A stretch of DNA of 64,000 nucleotides from NCBI GenBank assembly GCA_963716085.1, contig OY970288.1, positions 1,302,001 to 1,366,000 of the forward strand, written 5' to 3'. The position numbers and the translations under genes were made by a program. Below the pieces are notes generated by a model, which was given only the letters and a program-made list of their open reading frames with translations, made no database searches and was not told the DNA's origin. This document shows positions 34,093-42,905 of this stretch, piece by piece; within the stretch, counting starts at the first letter, position 1, and every line of letters begins with the position of its first letter. Origin of the DNA: Persicitalea sp963716085. GTDB lineage: Bacteria; Bacteroidota; Bacteroidia; Cytophagales; Spirosomataceae.

Positions 34093-35508
34093 ATGAAAAC
34101 AATTATTTTAATCCTCACCCTTTGCCTGGCTTGCAGCCCGGCTTTCTCCCAAACGAACAAGTCTGACCGCTTGCTTTTGACCGCCGAAAAATGGGACTTC
34201 AAACCTGACAAAGTGAAGTTTTCGACTGAGAAAAACACGCCGCTCATGCAAATCATGGCTGACGCCGGCAATGTGCTTGCCAAAGACTTTGATTTCAAAA
34301 GCGGCACCATCGAGTTCGACGTCAAGCCCGGCAATACGATGACCTTCTTCTTCCGCTACCAGGACGCCAAGGAAACCGAATGCTTCTATCTGCGGATGGC
34401 GCGGGCGGGCGATTCGCTGGCGACCGAGGGCGTACAGTACGCGCCGTATCTCGACGGCGTGCTGATGTGGGACACCTACGTCGAGTACCAGTCCAACGCT
34501 GCTTTTGCCAAAGACGCCTGGAACCATATCAAGCTGGTCATTTCGGATGCGCAGATGCGGATGTACGTCAACAGCCCCGACCAACCCACGTTGGAAGTGG
34601 AACATTTGGCAGGAAATACCGAACGGGGTACGCTCGGCTTCGGAGGTGATATGACGGTGAAAAATCTCGTGGTCAGGCCTGATGAAACCGAAAACCTTCC
34701 ATCCCACCCAGGCGTGGACCCGACGGCCAACGACCCGCGCTACATCCGAAATTGGGCGGTGAGCGACCCGGTGACGATTCCCGATAAAGTTGATTTCAGT
34801 TACGATCTGCTGCCCGATCCTGACACTAAATGGCAAACCCTCGCTACCGAACGTCGGGGTCTGCTGAACTTGATTCGCGCCTTCGGCAAGAACGAGACGC
34901 GGAGCATCGTTTGGCTGAAATTAAAGGTAGAATCGGTTCGGGAGCAACGGAAGGAAATGCAACTGGGGTTCGTCAATGATGTCTGGGTTTTCCTGAATGG
35001 ACAACTTGCCTATCTGGACAAAAACTTGCAGGGCAGTCCTATTGAGAAATCCCCGAGTGGACGTCTTTCCGTTGAGAACACGTCGTTTGAACTACCCCTG
35101 AAAGAAGGTGACAACGAACTGCTTATCGGCGTGGCGAACGATGCGGCCTGGGGCTGGGGCGCGGTGGGTCGTTTCGAGGATACGAAGGGGCTCGCCATCA
35201 CCCCCGACCCCACGTTCGATTCGCGTCTGGTAAAAATCCCGCCTGCGCTGCTGGATCGCTACGCCGGAACGTTCGCCATGCCGATGGGTATCGACCTGAC
35301 GCTGACGAAGCAGGGGGGCGGCCTGCGGCTGTTCGGCAAAGGCGTGATCGATACCATGGTGTATCCAATGTCTGAAAGCAGACTATTTTCTCGCGATCGG
35401 GATCTGGAATTTGAATTTGTCGAGAACGGAAATTCCAGTGTGGACACGGTCGTTATCTACAATGAAGGCAAGGAGCTGATGGAGTTGAAACGCGTAAAAG
35501 GGAAGTAG
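34093..35508 (+). CDS. Secreted two-domain LamG/DUF1080-like protein
   Basis: A 471-residue protein. The signal peptide MKTIILILTLCLACSPAFS precedes a first jelly-roll-like domain to about 205 (SGTIEFDVKPGNTMTFFFRY, WNHIKLVISDAQMRMYVN, GTLGFGGDMTVKNLVV). A middle domain of about 145 residues (VNDVWVFLNGQLAYLD, ELLIGVANDAAWGWGA) resembles the galactose-binding-like beta sandwiches found in glycoside hydrolases. A C-terminal ~100-residue domain looks like the eight-stranded small barrel found after serine hydrolases (RYAGTFAMPMGIDLTLTKQG). No active site is evident. It probably acts in the periplasm or outside with the preceding gene. Its stop abuts the stop of the convergent DUF4258 gene. Confidence 0.62.
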   Translation: MKTIILILTLCLACSPAFSQTNKSDRLLLTAEKWDFKPDKVKFSTEKNTPLMQIMADAGNVLAKDFDFKSGTIEFDVKPGNTMTFFFRYQDAKETECFYLRMARAGDSLATEGVQYAPYLDGVLMWDTYVEYQSNAAFAKDAWNHIKLVISDAQMRMYVNSPDQPTLEVEHLAGNTERGTLGFGGDMTVKNLVVRPDETENLPSHPGVDPTANDPRYIRNWAVSDPVTIPDKVDFSYDLLPDPDTKWQTLATERRGLLNLIRAFGKNETRSIVWLKLKVESVREQRKEMQLGFVNDVWVFLNGQLAYLDKNLQGSPIEKSPSGRLSVENTSFELPLKEGDNELLIGVANDAAWGWGAVGRFEDTKGLAITPDPTFDSRLVKIPPALLDRYAGTFAMPMGIDLTLTKQGGGLRLFGKGVIDTMVYPMSESRLFSRDRDLEFEFVENGNSSVDTVVIYNEGKELMELKRVKGK

Positions 35509-35754
35509 TCATTCTAAATATTTGCTGATTCTAGAAGTCTTTATCACGGTTACGATTACTATTTTACCCTTTTTGTTGACCGTATAGCACAAAAGCAAAT
35601 AGCTGGCTGAGTTCAAAAGCTTCTTATAACAGTATTTGTTGTCCGGTTCTTCGCTGATTTGGTCAGGGTTAGTGATGCAATCAACGATTTGTTCAAAACT
35701 GATGCCCCTTTGTGCAGCCCTCAATCGGGCATGATTGGTCAGAACGATACGCAT
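35509..35754 (-). CDS. DUF4258 family protein, candidate toxin of a pair
   Basis: An 81-residue protein beginning MRIVLTNHARLRAAQRGISF, the typical DUF4258 opening (HA..R...RGIS), followed by GKIVIVTVIKTSR near the end. The family is a small RelE/BrnT-like fold often considered toxin-like; biochemical activity is not established. Its start lies 16 bp inside the end of the upstream DUF2283 gene, so the two are translationally coupled. The stop directly abuts that of the convergent secreted-protein gene, with no room for a terminator. Confidence 0.75.
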   Translation of the reverse strand: MRIVLTNHARLRAAQRGISFEQIVDCITNPDQISEEPDNKYCYKKLLNSASYLLLCYTVNKKGKIVIVTVIKTSRISKYLE

Positions 35755-35975
35755 TCCTCAACGGGAGTTTGAGAAAGCAAGATATTATTGATCAGGTCAT
35801 AGTGTTTATTTGCATTGAGAACTTCAATGCCAACGACGCTTCCGTCTTCTGCTACATCGACCCAGTAATCCTGCTCCCCTTCCAGGGTTTCAACCACGGG
35901 TTTGCCACTAAGGGTTATGTAGCAGGCATTCGCTTCGTGATCATACGTCACCTGCTCAAACAGTTTCGTATTCAT
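35739..35975 (-). CDS. DUF2283 family protein, candidate antitoxin of a pair
   Basis: A 78-residue acidic protein with the DUF2283 pattern: YDHEANACYITLSGKPV, then a DYWVDVAEDGSVVGIEVLNA strand pair. Genes of this family frequently neighbour DUF4258 genes, and the overlap seen here supports a functional pair. The ATG at 35975 follows AAAAAAAGCT on the - strand. A strong bidirectional terminator at 36015-36049 separates it from the upstream dehydrogenase gene, so it must use its own promoter within about 40 bp; none is obvious. Confidence 0.75.
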   Translation of the reverse strand: MNTKLFEQVTYDHEANACYITLSGKPVVETLEGEQDYWVDVAEDGSVVGIEVLNANKHYDLINNILLSQTPVEECVSF

Positions 35976-36014
35976 AGCTTTTTTTGATAAAATGAAAGTC
36001 TGGCAATTTAATAC

Positions 36015-36049
36015 AAAAGCCCCGGAAAGCAGCGCTCTCCGGGGCTTTT
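36015..36049. terminator. Bidirectional rho-independent terminator
   Basis: A perfect 12-bp stem AAAAGCCCCGGA/TCCGGGGCTTTT with an 11-nt loop lies 21 nt beyond the stop of the dehydrogenase gene. The flanking A and T runs let it work in both directions. Confidence 0.85.
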
Positions 36050-36069
36050 AAAAATAGTCTTCAATCAAT

Positions 36070-37659
36070 TCAAACTCCTTCCTTCGTAAACTCCCCATTC
36101 GTCAACCGCCAAATTCCCAGCGGGTTGCCATTCTTCAACTCATCGGGCAGCAGACTATCCGGCCAATCCTGGAAGGACTGCGGACGCACGAAGCGCAGGA
36201 TGGCATCGCGGCCCACCGAGGTAAAGCGCGAGTCGGTGGTGGAGGGAAATGGGCCGCCGTGATGCTGCGCAGCGCAGACCTCCACGCCCGTCGGGACGCC
36301 GTTCATGATGAATCGTCCGGCGCGGCGGGCGAGCAGGCGTATTAGTTTGGGGTGCTTGGCGGCTTCGTCGGCTTCGGCCATGAGCGAGGCGGTCAGTTGG
36401 CCGGGCAGTTGCTTTACAGCGGCTTGCAGCTCTTCGGCATCTTTACAAACGACCAGCAGCGAGAAGGGGCCGAAAACCTCCTCTTGCAACTCTGGATTAG
36501 CTATGAACGCCTTGCCACTCACGCGGGCAATGGAAGCCTGAGATTGATTCTCGCCTTCTTCTTTCTCCTCTGAAAGCACCAGTGTTTCCACCTCGGACTC
36601 GCCCAAAGCGGCGTCGCGGAGTTTGTAGTAGTTCTTGCGAATGCCTTCGGTGAGCATCGTCATCGACGTCACTTTGCCGACTTCCTCGGCGTATTTTTCC
36701 TCGAAACCTTTCAAAGCGGGAGACTCCACGGTAAATACCAAACCCGGATTGGTGCAGAATTGTCCTGCCCCCAGCGTTACCGATCCCGCCAGTGTCTTAG
36801 CCAGCGAATCAGCTTTGGCCGCCAGCGTATCGGGCAGAATCACGATTGGGTTCACGCTGCCCATTTCGGCAAAAACGGGAATCGGCTCATCGCGCTCTTG
36901 CGCCATTTTGTACAGCGCCATGCCGCCCTTCAGCGAACCGGTAAAGCCTACTGCTTTGGTGTGCGGATGCTTAACCAGGGCAGTTCCCACGTCGTAGCCG
37001 TCGTCGTACAACATGGAAAAGACGCCGTCCGGCATTCCGGTACGTTTTGCGGCCTTCACGATGGCCTGGGCGGTGAGGTCGCTCACGCCGGGGTGAGCGG
37101 GGTGAGCTTTCAGGATAACGGGGTTGCCCGCCGCCAAGGAAGGGCCGGTATCGACACCCGCGATGGAGTAAGCAAAGGGGAAATTGCTGGAACCAAAAAT
37201 TACGATGGGGCCAATGGGAACCAGCATCTTGCGCAAGTCTGGCTTGGGTGCGGGGGTACGGTCGGGGTCGGCGGTATCCACGCGTGCCTCTACCCAGGAA
37301 CCTTCGCGGATGAGGTCGGCAAATTGCGTGATTTGGTTGACCGTGCGACCGCGCTCGCCTTGCAAGCGGCCCATGGGCAACCCGGTTTCCTGATGAGCAC
37401 GTTCCAGAAGCTCATCGCCCATGGCCATAATTTCTTCGGTGATCGCCACCAAAAAATCAGCACGTTTCGCGGCGGGGAGCGCGGCGTATTCGTCGAAAGC
37501 TTTCTCAGCCAGTTGCATCGTGCGCTCCACCTCCTCGGGCGTAGCAGGATGAAATTTCTCCGGCAACTGCGAATCGCTTACCGGAACGTAGGATTGAAAG
37601 GATTTAGAATTGTCGGCCGATTGCGAGAAGCCGATGTAGTTTTTTCCAATTATAGACAT
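36070..37659 (-). CDS. Aldehyde dehydrogenase, alpha-ketoglutaric semialdehyde dehydrogenase type
   Basis: A 529-residue member of the aldehyde dehydrogenase superfamily. The cofactor region is GPIVIFGSSNFPFAYS and FTGSLKGG; the catalytic glutamate is in FAEMGSVNP and the nucleophile in GAGQFCTNPG. The late motif EEVFGPFSLLVV is the typical signature. Length and the SNFPFA and DTGPSLAAGNPV sequences fit the NADP-linked 2,5-dioxovalerate (alpha-ketoglutaric semialdehyde) dehydrogenases that end pentose, hexuronate or hydroxyproline breakdown. No other gene of such a pathway is adjacent, so the substrate is inferred from family resemblance only. It is monocistronic, ending at the bidirectional terminator. 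Confidence 0.85.
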   Translation of the reverse strand: MSIIGKNYIGFSQSADNSKSFQSYVPVSDSQLPEKFHPATPEEVERTMQLAEKAFDEYAALPAAKRADFLVAITEEIMAMGDELLERAHQETGLPMGRLQGERGRTVNQITQFADLIREGSWVEARVDTADPDRTPAPKPDLRKMLVPIGPIVIFGSSNFPFAYSIAGVDTGPSLAAGNPVILKAHPAHPGVSDLTAQAIVKAAKRTGMPDGVFSMLYDDGYDVGTALVKHPHTKAVGFTGSLKGGMALYKMAQERDEPIPVFAEMGSVNPIVILPDTLAAKADSLAKTLAGSVTLGAGQFCTNPGLVFTVESPALKGFEEKYAEEVGKVTSMTMLTEGIRKNYYKLRDAALGESEVETLVLSEEKEEGENQSQASIARVSGKAFIANPELQEEVFGPFSLLVVCKDAEELQAAVKQLPGQLTASLMAEADEAAKHPKLIRLLARRAGRFIMNGVPTGVEVCAAQHHGGPFPSTTDSRFTSVGRDAILRFVRPQSFQDWPDSLLPDELKNGNPLGIWRLTNGEFTKEGV

Positions 37660-37673
37660 TCTTGTTGTTTAAC

Positions 37674-37882
37674 TGTGTAATCGTTGAATCGTGTAAGCGG
37701 CTCGCCGCCCCGGTGTTGGGTTTGAGTCCAACGTACGATTTAGCCCTATTTGGGCATTAGTTTAATAAGAAAAGATTTGCACTAATTTCCTGTAAAGGCT
37801 CGCGCAAATCTTGAAATAACAGAAAAGAATGATAATGCCTAACAGCGACCGCAGAACAATTACACGATTAAACAATTACACA
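37674..37882. repeat. Intergenic region bracketed by a 23-bp inverted repeat
   Basis: TGTGTAATCGTTGAATCGTGT... at 37674-37696 is repeated in inverse at 37860-37882 with two mismatches in 23. The pair encloses 163 bp of apparently non-coding DNA and fills nearly the whole gap between the dehydrogenase start and the MoxR stop. Confidence 0.8.
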
Positions 37883-37889
37883 AACCTTC

Positions 37890-38852
37890 CTACACCAGCC
37901 GCCCAATCAGATTATCCACTGAAATTCCTTCGGCTTCGGCTTTGAAATTGCGGACGATGCGGTGGCGCAGCACGGGCAGCGCCACGGCCCGTACGTCCTC
38001 AATGTCGGGCGAATACTTGCCGGATAGCAACGCGTTGCACTTGGCGGCCAGGATGAGCGCTTGCGACGCGCGTGGTCCAGCGCCCCATTCCAGGTAGTTG
38101 GCGGTGTCGGGGGCGGCGAGTTCGGTATCGGGACGCGTTTTCTGCACCAGGCTTACGGCGTACTCGATTACGTTGTCCGTCACGGGTACGCGGCGCACCA
38201 GGTGCTGGAATTCCTGAATATCCTCACCACTCAGAATTTCCTGTACGGTATGCCGCTCGTCGGTAGTCGTTGCTTTTACGATTCTTACTTCCTCGGCGTA
38301 GGACGGGTAGTCCAGCGAAATCATGAACATAAAGCGGTCGAGCTGCGCCTCGGGTAGGGGATAGGTGCCTTCCTGCTCAATGGGGTTCTGCGTAGCCAAC
38401 ACGAAGAAAGGCCGCGCCAAATCGTGGCGTTGCCCGGCCACCGTCACGGAATATTCCTGCATGGCTTCCAAAAGCGCCGATTGCGTCTTGGGCGGCGTGC
38501 GGTTGATTTCGTCGGCCAGAATAATATTGGCAAAAACGGGACCTTTCAAGAACTTAAAGTTCCGCTGCTGATCCAGCGTCTCGGAACCCACGATGTCCGA
38601 GGGCATCAGGTCGGGCGTGAACTGAATACGGTTGAAGCTCAAATCCATCGAAGAAGCGATGGTCTGGATCAAAAGGGTCTTGGCCAAACCCGGCACGCCC
38701 ACTAACAGGCAGTGTCCCTGACAAAAAATAGCGGTAAGGAGTAATTTTACAACATTGTCTTGACCCACAATGACCTGACCGATTTCGGTGCGGAGTTTCT
38801 GGTAAGCTTGCGTCATCGCCTCAGCAGCTTCGACGTCGGAGGAGTATTTCAC
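37890..38852 (-). CDS. MoxR family AAA+ ATPase
   Basis: A GTG start at 38852 is proposed because the sequence VKYSSDVEAAEAMTQAYQKL looks like the conserved beginning of this family, whereas the longer frame to 38936 is made of the intergenic repeat; ATG at 38816 is the alternative. Walker A is GVPGLAKT, Walker B ILADEINR, sensor 1 ATQNPIEQEGTYPLPEAQLDRF, and the late motif GPRASQALILAAK. MoxR ATPases act as chaperones for maturation or insertion of protein complexes and usually stand beside DUF58 and VWA genes; none are present here, and the next gene upstream encodes a SurA-like protein. The 320-residue length is normal. Confidence 0.88.
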   Translation of the reverse strand: MKYSSDVEAAEAMTQAYQKLRTEIGQVIVGQDNVVKLLLTAIFCQGHCLLVGVPGLAKTLLIQTIASSMDLSFNRIQFTPDLMPSDIVGSETLDQQRNFKFLKGPVFANIILADEINRTPPKTQSALLEAMQEYSVTVAGQRHDLARPFFVLATQNPIEQEGTYPLPEAQLDRFMFMISLDYPSYAEEVRIVKATTTDERHTVQEILSGEDIQEFQHLVRRVPVTDNVIEYAVSLVQKTRPDTELAAPDTANYLEWGAGPRASQALILAAKCNALLSGKYSPDIEDVRAVALPVLRHRIVRNFKAEAEGISVDNLIGRLV

Positions 38853-38859
38853 GAAAAAT

Positions 38860-38952
38860 AATTTGGAATTAGTGAATGTCGGAATTAGTGAATATTGCTT
38901 ACGCCCGATATTTAAAATATTCCGACATTCCGACATTCACTAATTCCAAATT
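38860..38952. repeat. Perfect 26-bp inverted repeat between moxR-like and surA-like genes
   Basis: AATTTGGAATTAGTGAATGT... (38860-38885) and its exact reverse complement (38927-38952) enclose 41 nt. Related single copies lie at 50852-50885 (with an 8-bp internal duplication) and 52982-53007 (one mismatch), also at gene borders. If transcribed from the surA-like gene it would form a long hairpin just ahead of the MoxR start. Confidence 0.9.
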
Positions 38953-38957
38953 GAAAA

Positions 38958-40328
38958 TTATTGATTCTCCTTGGGGGAAAGCCCGAAGATACTACAGTTT
39001 TGGAATTCATCGTCCACGCTGATGAAAACGTCGCCGGCTGCTTTCTTGAACCACTCTTCGAGCGCACTGTTTTTCTTGTTAGACAGCACAATTTGGGCCA
39101 ACTTTTCGTAATCATCTCTTAAGTTGGCTGTGTGACCGTCCGATTTGCTCTTGTAGTAGAGCAGGCGCATCGCCGAGCGACCGTCTTCGGTGCGGTAGGA
39201 AATCGGGGTACTGATTTGCTCGACCTTCATGCTGTCGAGGGCGAAGTACAGGGCCGGATCCATCGAGGCGTCCAGCGGAATGCGCGTCAGGCCCGTTTGT
39301 GGATCCATAATGAGGCCACCCGCGTCGGCGGTCATTTTATCTTCCGAGTCGTTTTTGGCGGCTTCGGCAAAGCTGAGCGTGTCAATTTTTATCAGTACGC
39401 GCAGGCTATCGAGGTGGCGGGTCGCTTCGGTTACGTCAGTTCCCCGGTTGTAGTCGGGCCGCAGCAGGATGTGCCGGGCGTGGTACTCAGCCCCGCGCGT
39501 TTCGAGTAGCTGGATGAGGTGAAAGCCGAACTGACTCTCCACGATATTGGAAATCTCGTTGGGCTTCATGGCCAGGGCCGCGCCTTCGAATTCCGGCACC
39601 ATCGCGCCGCGCTTGGCAAAACCCAGGTCGCCGCCGTTCTTGGCCGATCCGAGGTCTTCGGAATAAATCGTGGCCAGCATGGCAAAATCTTCCCCCTCCT
39701 GAGCCTTTTTCTTGATGTCCAGCAGTTGGTTGCGGAGTTTGTCTTTTTGCTCCTGCGTCACCGCTGCCACGCGCACGATTTGCCCCACCTCGACCTCGGC
39801 CGGAATGTAGGGTAAACTATCTTTCGGGATGGTATTGAAAAACTTGCGAACATCGCTGGGTGTGATCTTCACGTCTCCGGCAATTTTCTGCTGCATCGTC
39901 TCGACGATCGCCTGGTCTTTCACCTGCTGGCGAAGTTCGGTTTTGAGTTCGCTGACGCTCTTGCCGTAGGCTTCCATCAGGTTTTTCTCCGAGCCGAAGC
40001 GCTGAATCATGTAGCTCATGCGCCCGTCGAGCTGCTCGTCCACGCGGCCGTCCTCGACGGTCACGGAGTCGATTTCGGCTTTGGCCAGGAGCATTTTGTT
40101 AATTATGAGCGATTCCAGCAACTGGCACCGCTCAGGCGTCCGCTGTCCTTCGGCCTTGTAGCTCTGGAAAAGCTCTTCCAGTTCGGAGCGCAGAATGTAG
40201 TAGTTGTCCACGCGGGCAATGATCTTGTCCACGCTCACGCCCATTTGGCCCTGCCCGAAGCTCAGGGTTGAAAAAAGTCCAAACGCCACGATGAGGACGT
40301 TGCGGAGAAAGGTGGTTGTTGTTTTCAT
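38958..40328 (-). CDS. SurA-like periplasmic peptidyl-prolyl cis-trans isomerase/chaperone
   Basis: A 456-residue protein with a signal peptide (MKTTTTFLRNVLIVAFGLFS, cut after SFGQ). The N-terminal SurA-type helical domain starts VDKIIARVDNYYILRSELEE. Two parvulin domains follow: the first at about 180-280 (EVGQIVRVA, AKNGGDLGFAKRGAMVPEFE, QFGFHLIQLLETRG) and a second, more degenerate one at about 283-395 beginning YHARHILLRP. Predicted to escort outer-membrane proteins through the periplasm. It is followed downstream by MoxR and preceded 126 bp upstream by a second isomerase on the same strand, so a folding operon is likely. Confidence 0.88.
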   Translation of the reverse strand: MKTTTTFLRNVLIVAFGLFSTLSFGQGQMGVSVDKIIARVDNYYILRSELEELFQSYKAEGQRTPERCQLLESLIINKMLLAKAEIDSVTVEDGRVDEQLDGRMSYMIQRFGSEKNLMEAYGKSVSELKTELRQQVKDQAIVETMQQKIAGDVKITPSDVRKFFNTIPKDSLPYIPAEVEVGQIVRVAAVTQEQKDKLRNQLLDIKKKAQEGEDFAMLATIYSEDLGSAKNGGDLGFAKRGAMVPEFEGAALAMKPNEISNIVESQFGFHLIQLLETRGAEYHARHILLRPDYNRGTDVTEATRHLDSLRVLIKIDTLSFAEAAKNDSEDKMTADAGGLIMDPQTGLTRIPLDASMDPALYFALDSMKVEQISTPISYRTEDGRSAMRLLYYKSKSDGHTANLRDDYEKLAQIVLSNKKNSALEEWFKKAAGDVFISVDDEFQNCSIFGLSPKENQ

Positions 40329-40337
40329 AGTTTAATT

Positions 40338-40364
40338 GTAGGGGCGAACCCATGTGTTCGCCCG
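40338..40364. repeat. Dispersed repeat GTAGGGGCGAACCCATGTG, single copy
   Basis: Matches the arms of the inverted repeat at 9852-9940 with one or two base changes. It lies immediately upstream of the surA-like start, in the 126-bp gap between the two isomerase genes. Confidence 0.7.
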
Positions 40365-40454
40365 GCGTGCGTCAGCCTGCGGGCAAACGCGTATTCTTTT
40401 CAGGTACATTAATATTCCGATGGCTGGCGCCTGTCCGACCCCACAAGTCGACAG

Positions 40455-42770
40455 TCACCTTGTCAATTTTTCCAACTCCGCTTTATTCACTTTCACAGGA
40501 AATTTTTCCTGCAACGAATCAAGCCATTGTTTTTCCAATATTTGCTGGTAGGCATTGATAACCGCACCCCGCGCTTCGGCAAAAGTCTTGGTACGTGGTT
40601 CCTCGATTTTCTCGACTTCGATCATCGCGACTTTGCCGCCGGGCAGGTCGATCGTTTGCTTGCCGACCTGCCAGTTCGCACTTTTAAAGTAGGGATGATC
40701 CTGCGCGAAATACCCGCCGCTGGTTTTAACGCTGCCGGGTGCTTCGAGGTTCATGGCGCGTTCCAGATCCTTTCTGGAACGACTGAAATACTGAAAACTT
40801 ACACGGCGGTTGCGATTGGCTGCTGTTTCAGGCACGGGTACGGGACGAAACGAGCCGTAATCCTTCTCCATAATTCGGGTAATCGGGATGCCCTGCCCGT
40901 TGAGGTAGCGCACCACCCGGCTAATTCGTGCTGCTGACATCGTGTCGGCTTCTTCGGCGGTTCGCGCCCCGGTTACCTCCACTACAAAGTCAGGGTTTTT
41001 CTTCATCGTAGTCGCCAGAATATACATTGTATTCAATTGCGCCGCCGAAAGCTCGGTCTTGTTGTTTTCAAATACTATTTCTTCCCCCTTCAGGCGGAGC
41101 GGGTAGGGCGGCGTTGCCAAAGTGCGGATCATCTGATTCAAAGTCGCCGTGTCCTTGGCTTCCACGACCGTCGCCAGGGCCCGTGCGGGATACTTGTATT
41201 GATCGATGTTTTTTTCGTAGAGTTTCACCTGCCCCAGCGAATCATCCAGCGAGCGCTGCCAAACCTGCTCTTCCATGACTTGCGATAATAAAACGCCCTC
41301 CCGAATGTCCTTCATCAATGACTTGAATTCAGGATATTTACTTTCCAGATTGTCCCGTTCGTATTCCATGAGCCGCTTGCCAAGGAAATCGTTGTAATAG
41401 GTGCGCAAAATAATTTTTGGGTCGGCTCCTTTAGGGCGCGGCTTCAGGCGGGCTTTGGTGTATGCCAAAAAGTCCTTGCTCGTAGCCGCCGCTTTTTCGA
41501 TTGTGAAAAGCATCGGATTCTCTACATCCGCCGAGAAGGTTTCGGGCAGTACCCATTTTCCTTCCTGCAGGGTTCTGTCAGCCAGTTCGAGCATTTCGCT
41601 CCAGGCGTCGGGATTCTCGCTGATTTCGTATTCTTGGCGCAGTCGGTCGGTGAAGGCTTTTTTTACCAGCTCGCCCCGGCTGTCGGTCAGCACTTTCTGT
41701 TTCAGGGAAGGCTCCATCTTCGCAAACGATTCCAGCGGGCGCTTCTCGGCCAGCCGGATGATGTGCCAGCCGTAGGGCGTCTCGACGGGCTTTGAGTATT
41801 CTCCGGTTCTGGCCAACCCGTAGGCCGCATTTTCGAACGCAGGTACATTCTCGCCCACACCGAACCAAGGCAACAGGCCGCCCGACTGCCGCGACTGGAA
41901 GTCGTCGGAATACACTTGCACGATCTTCTCCCAAGCTTCGCCTTTTTCCAGGTGGTCGAAGGCTTCTTTGATTCGCTGCTCGGCGGCCTTCTTTTTTTCG
42001 CTGGAAAAATCCGGCTTCGACTGAACCATGATGTGCGCCACCCGCAACTTGGGACGGGCAGAGCGGCGGTCGAGTACTTTGATTATCTCATAGCCAAATT
42101 TCGTTCGCACGGGCTCCGAAATTTTGCCAATGGGCGTCAGGTAGGCGGCATTTTCAAACGAATAAACCGTTTGAAAAGCGGTCAGATAGCCCAAATCCCC
42201 TTTGTTGTCCTTGGCCGTAATGTCTTTGGAAAACTTCGCCGCCATATCGCCAAAGTCAGCGCCTTCCAACAGCCGTCCTCGCATGGCTACCGCCGCATTA
42301 TAGGCCGACAGCGTGTCGGCGGGCGATGCCTCCTCCGGTACCGCCACTAAAATATGGGTGACCCTAACCTCTTGTTTGAGACGGTTGTAAGCTTCCTGCG
42401 TTAGGTCGGCCACGAGTTCATCGTCGCGCAGATAAGGCGCTGCCAACTGCTCGCGGTAGGAGGCGATTTCCTCCTTATAATCGCTGGTTGTGTCGCGGCC
42501 CTGCGCCTCGGCGCTGAATAGTTTCAACTTAGTATTGGTGTAAATCTCGAAGTATTCGGCCGCACTCAGCGACTTGGCCGAGTCCGCCGAAAAGCGATTC
42601 TTGGTAAAAGACTGAAAGAACGCATCCGGGCTGAACGGCTCACCGCCAATTTCTACCAGCACGGGTTCTTTGGGAGGGGCGGCAGCGGGGGCTTGTTGGG
42701 GAGGCGCGGTGGTTTTGCAGGAAAAGAAAAGTAGCAAGGCTGCCACGATGAAGGAAAAACTTCTAGTCAT
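40455..42770 (-). CDS. Lipoprotein peptidyl-prolyl isomerase with two parvulin domains and an OmpA-like segment
   Basis: A 771-residue protein. The lipobox FFSC places the lipid on Cys18, followed by a proline/alanine linker. Parvulin domain 1 lies at about 140-245 (VRVTHILVAVPEEA, NKGDLGYLTAFQTV, FGYEIIKVLDRR) and parvulin domain 2 at about 248-355 (LRVAHIMVQSKPDF, QSGGLLPWFGVGENVPAFE, YGWHIIRLAEKR). Near 565-662 a segment reads like an OmpA C-terminal domain: FENNKTELSAAQL, SAARISRVVRYLNGQGI and NRNRRVSF. The conserved arginine of peptidoglycan binding is in place but the usual Gly-His-Thr-Asp is replaced by TGARTAEEAD. Inferred: an outer-membrane-anchored folding factor that may have contacted the cell wall. 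Confidence 0.82.
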   Translation of the reverse strand: MTRSFSFIVAALLLFFSCKTTAPPQQAPAAAPPKEPVLVEIGGEPFSPDAFFQSFTKNRFSADSAKSLSAAEYFEIYTNTKLKLFSAEAQGRDTTSDYKEEIASYREQLAAPYLRDDELVADLTQEAYNRLKQEVRVTHILVAVPEEASPADTLSAYNAAVAMRGRLLEGADFGDMAAKFSKDITAKDNKGDLGYLTAFQTVYSFENAAYLTPIGKISEPVRTKFGYEIIKVLDRRSARPKLRVAHIMVQSKPDFSSEKKKAAEQRIKEAFDHLEKGEAWEKIVQVYSDDFQSRQSGGLLPWFGVGENVPAFENAAYGLARTGEYSKPVETPYGWHIIRLAEKRPLESFAKMEPSLKQKVLTDSRGELVKKAFTDRLRQEYEISENPDAWSEMLELADRTLQEGKWVLPETFSADVENPMLFTIEKAAATSKDFLAYTKARLKPRPKGADPKIILRTYYNDFLGKRLMEYERDNLESKYPEFKSLMKDIREGVLLSQVMEEQVWQRSLDDSLGQVKLYEKNIDQYKYPARALATVVEAKDTATLNQMIRTLATPPYPLRLKGEEIVFENNKTELSAAQLNTMYILATTMKKNPDFVVEVTGARTAEEADTMSAARISRVVRYLNGQGIPITRIMEKDYGSFRPVPVPETAANRNRRVSFQYFSRSRKDLERAMNLEAPGSVKTSGGYFAQDHPYFKSANWQVGKQTIDLPGGKVAMIEVEKIEEPRTKTFAEARGAVINAYQQILEKQWLDSLQEKFPVKVNKAELEKLTR

Positions 42771-42905
42771 TTATTCAAGAGGAAGATGAAAGGCGAAAGT
42801 GCGCCTGTCGGTTCGCATTCGCTTCTAAATCAAACAAAGCAGGGGGTCGAAATATTGCCCAAAGCGCAAAGTTACGGGCTTTGGCCGCCGGATAAAAGGT
42901 TTCAA

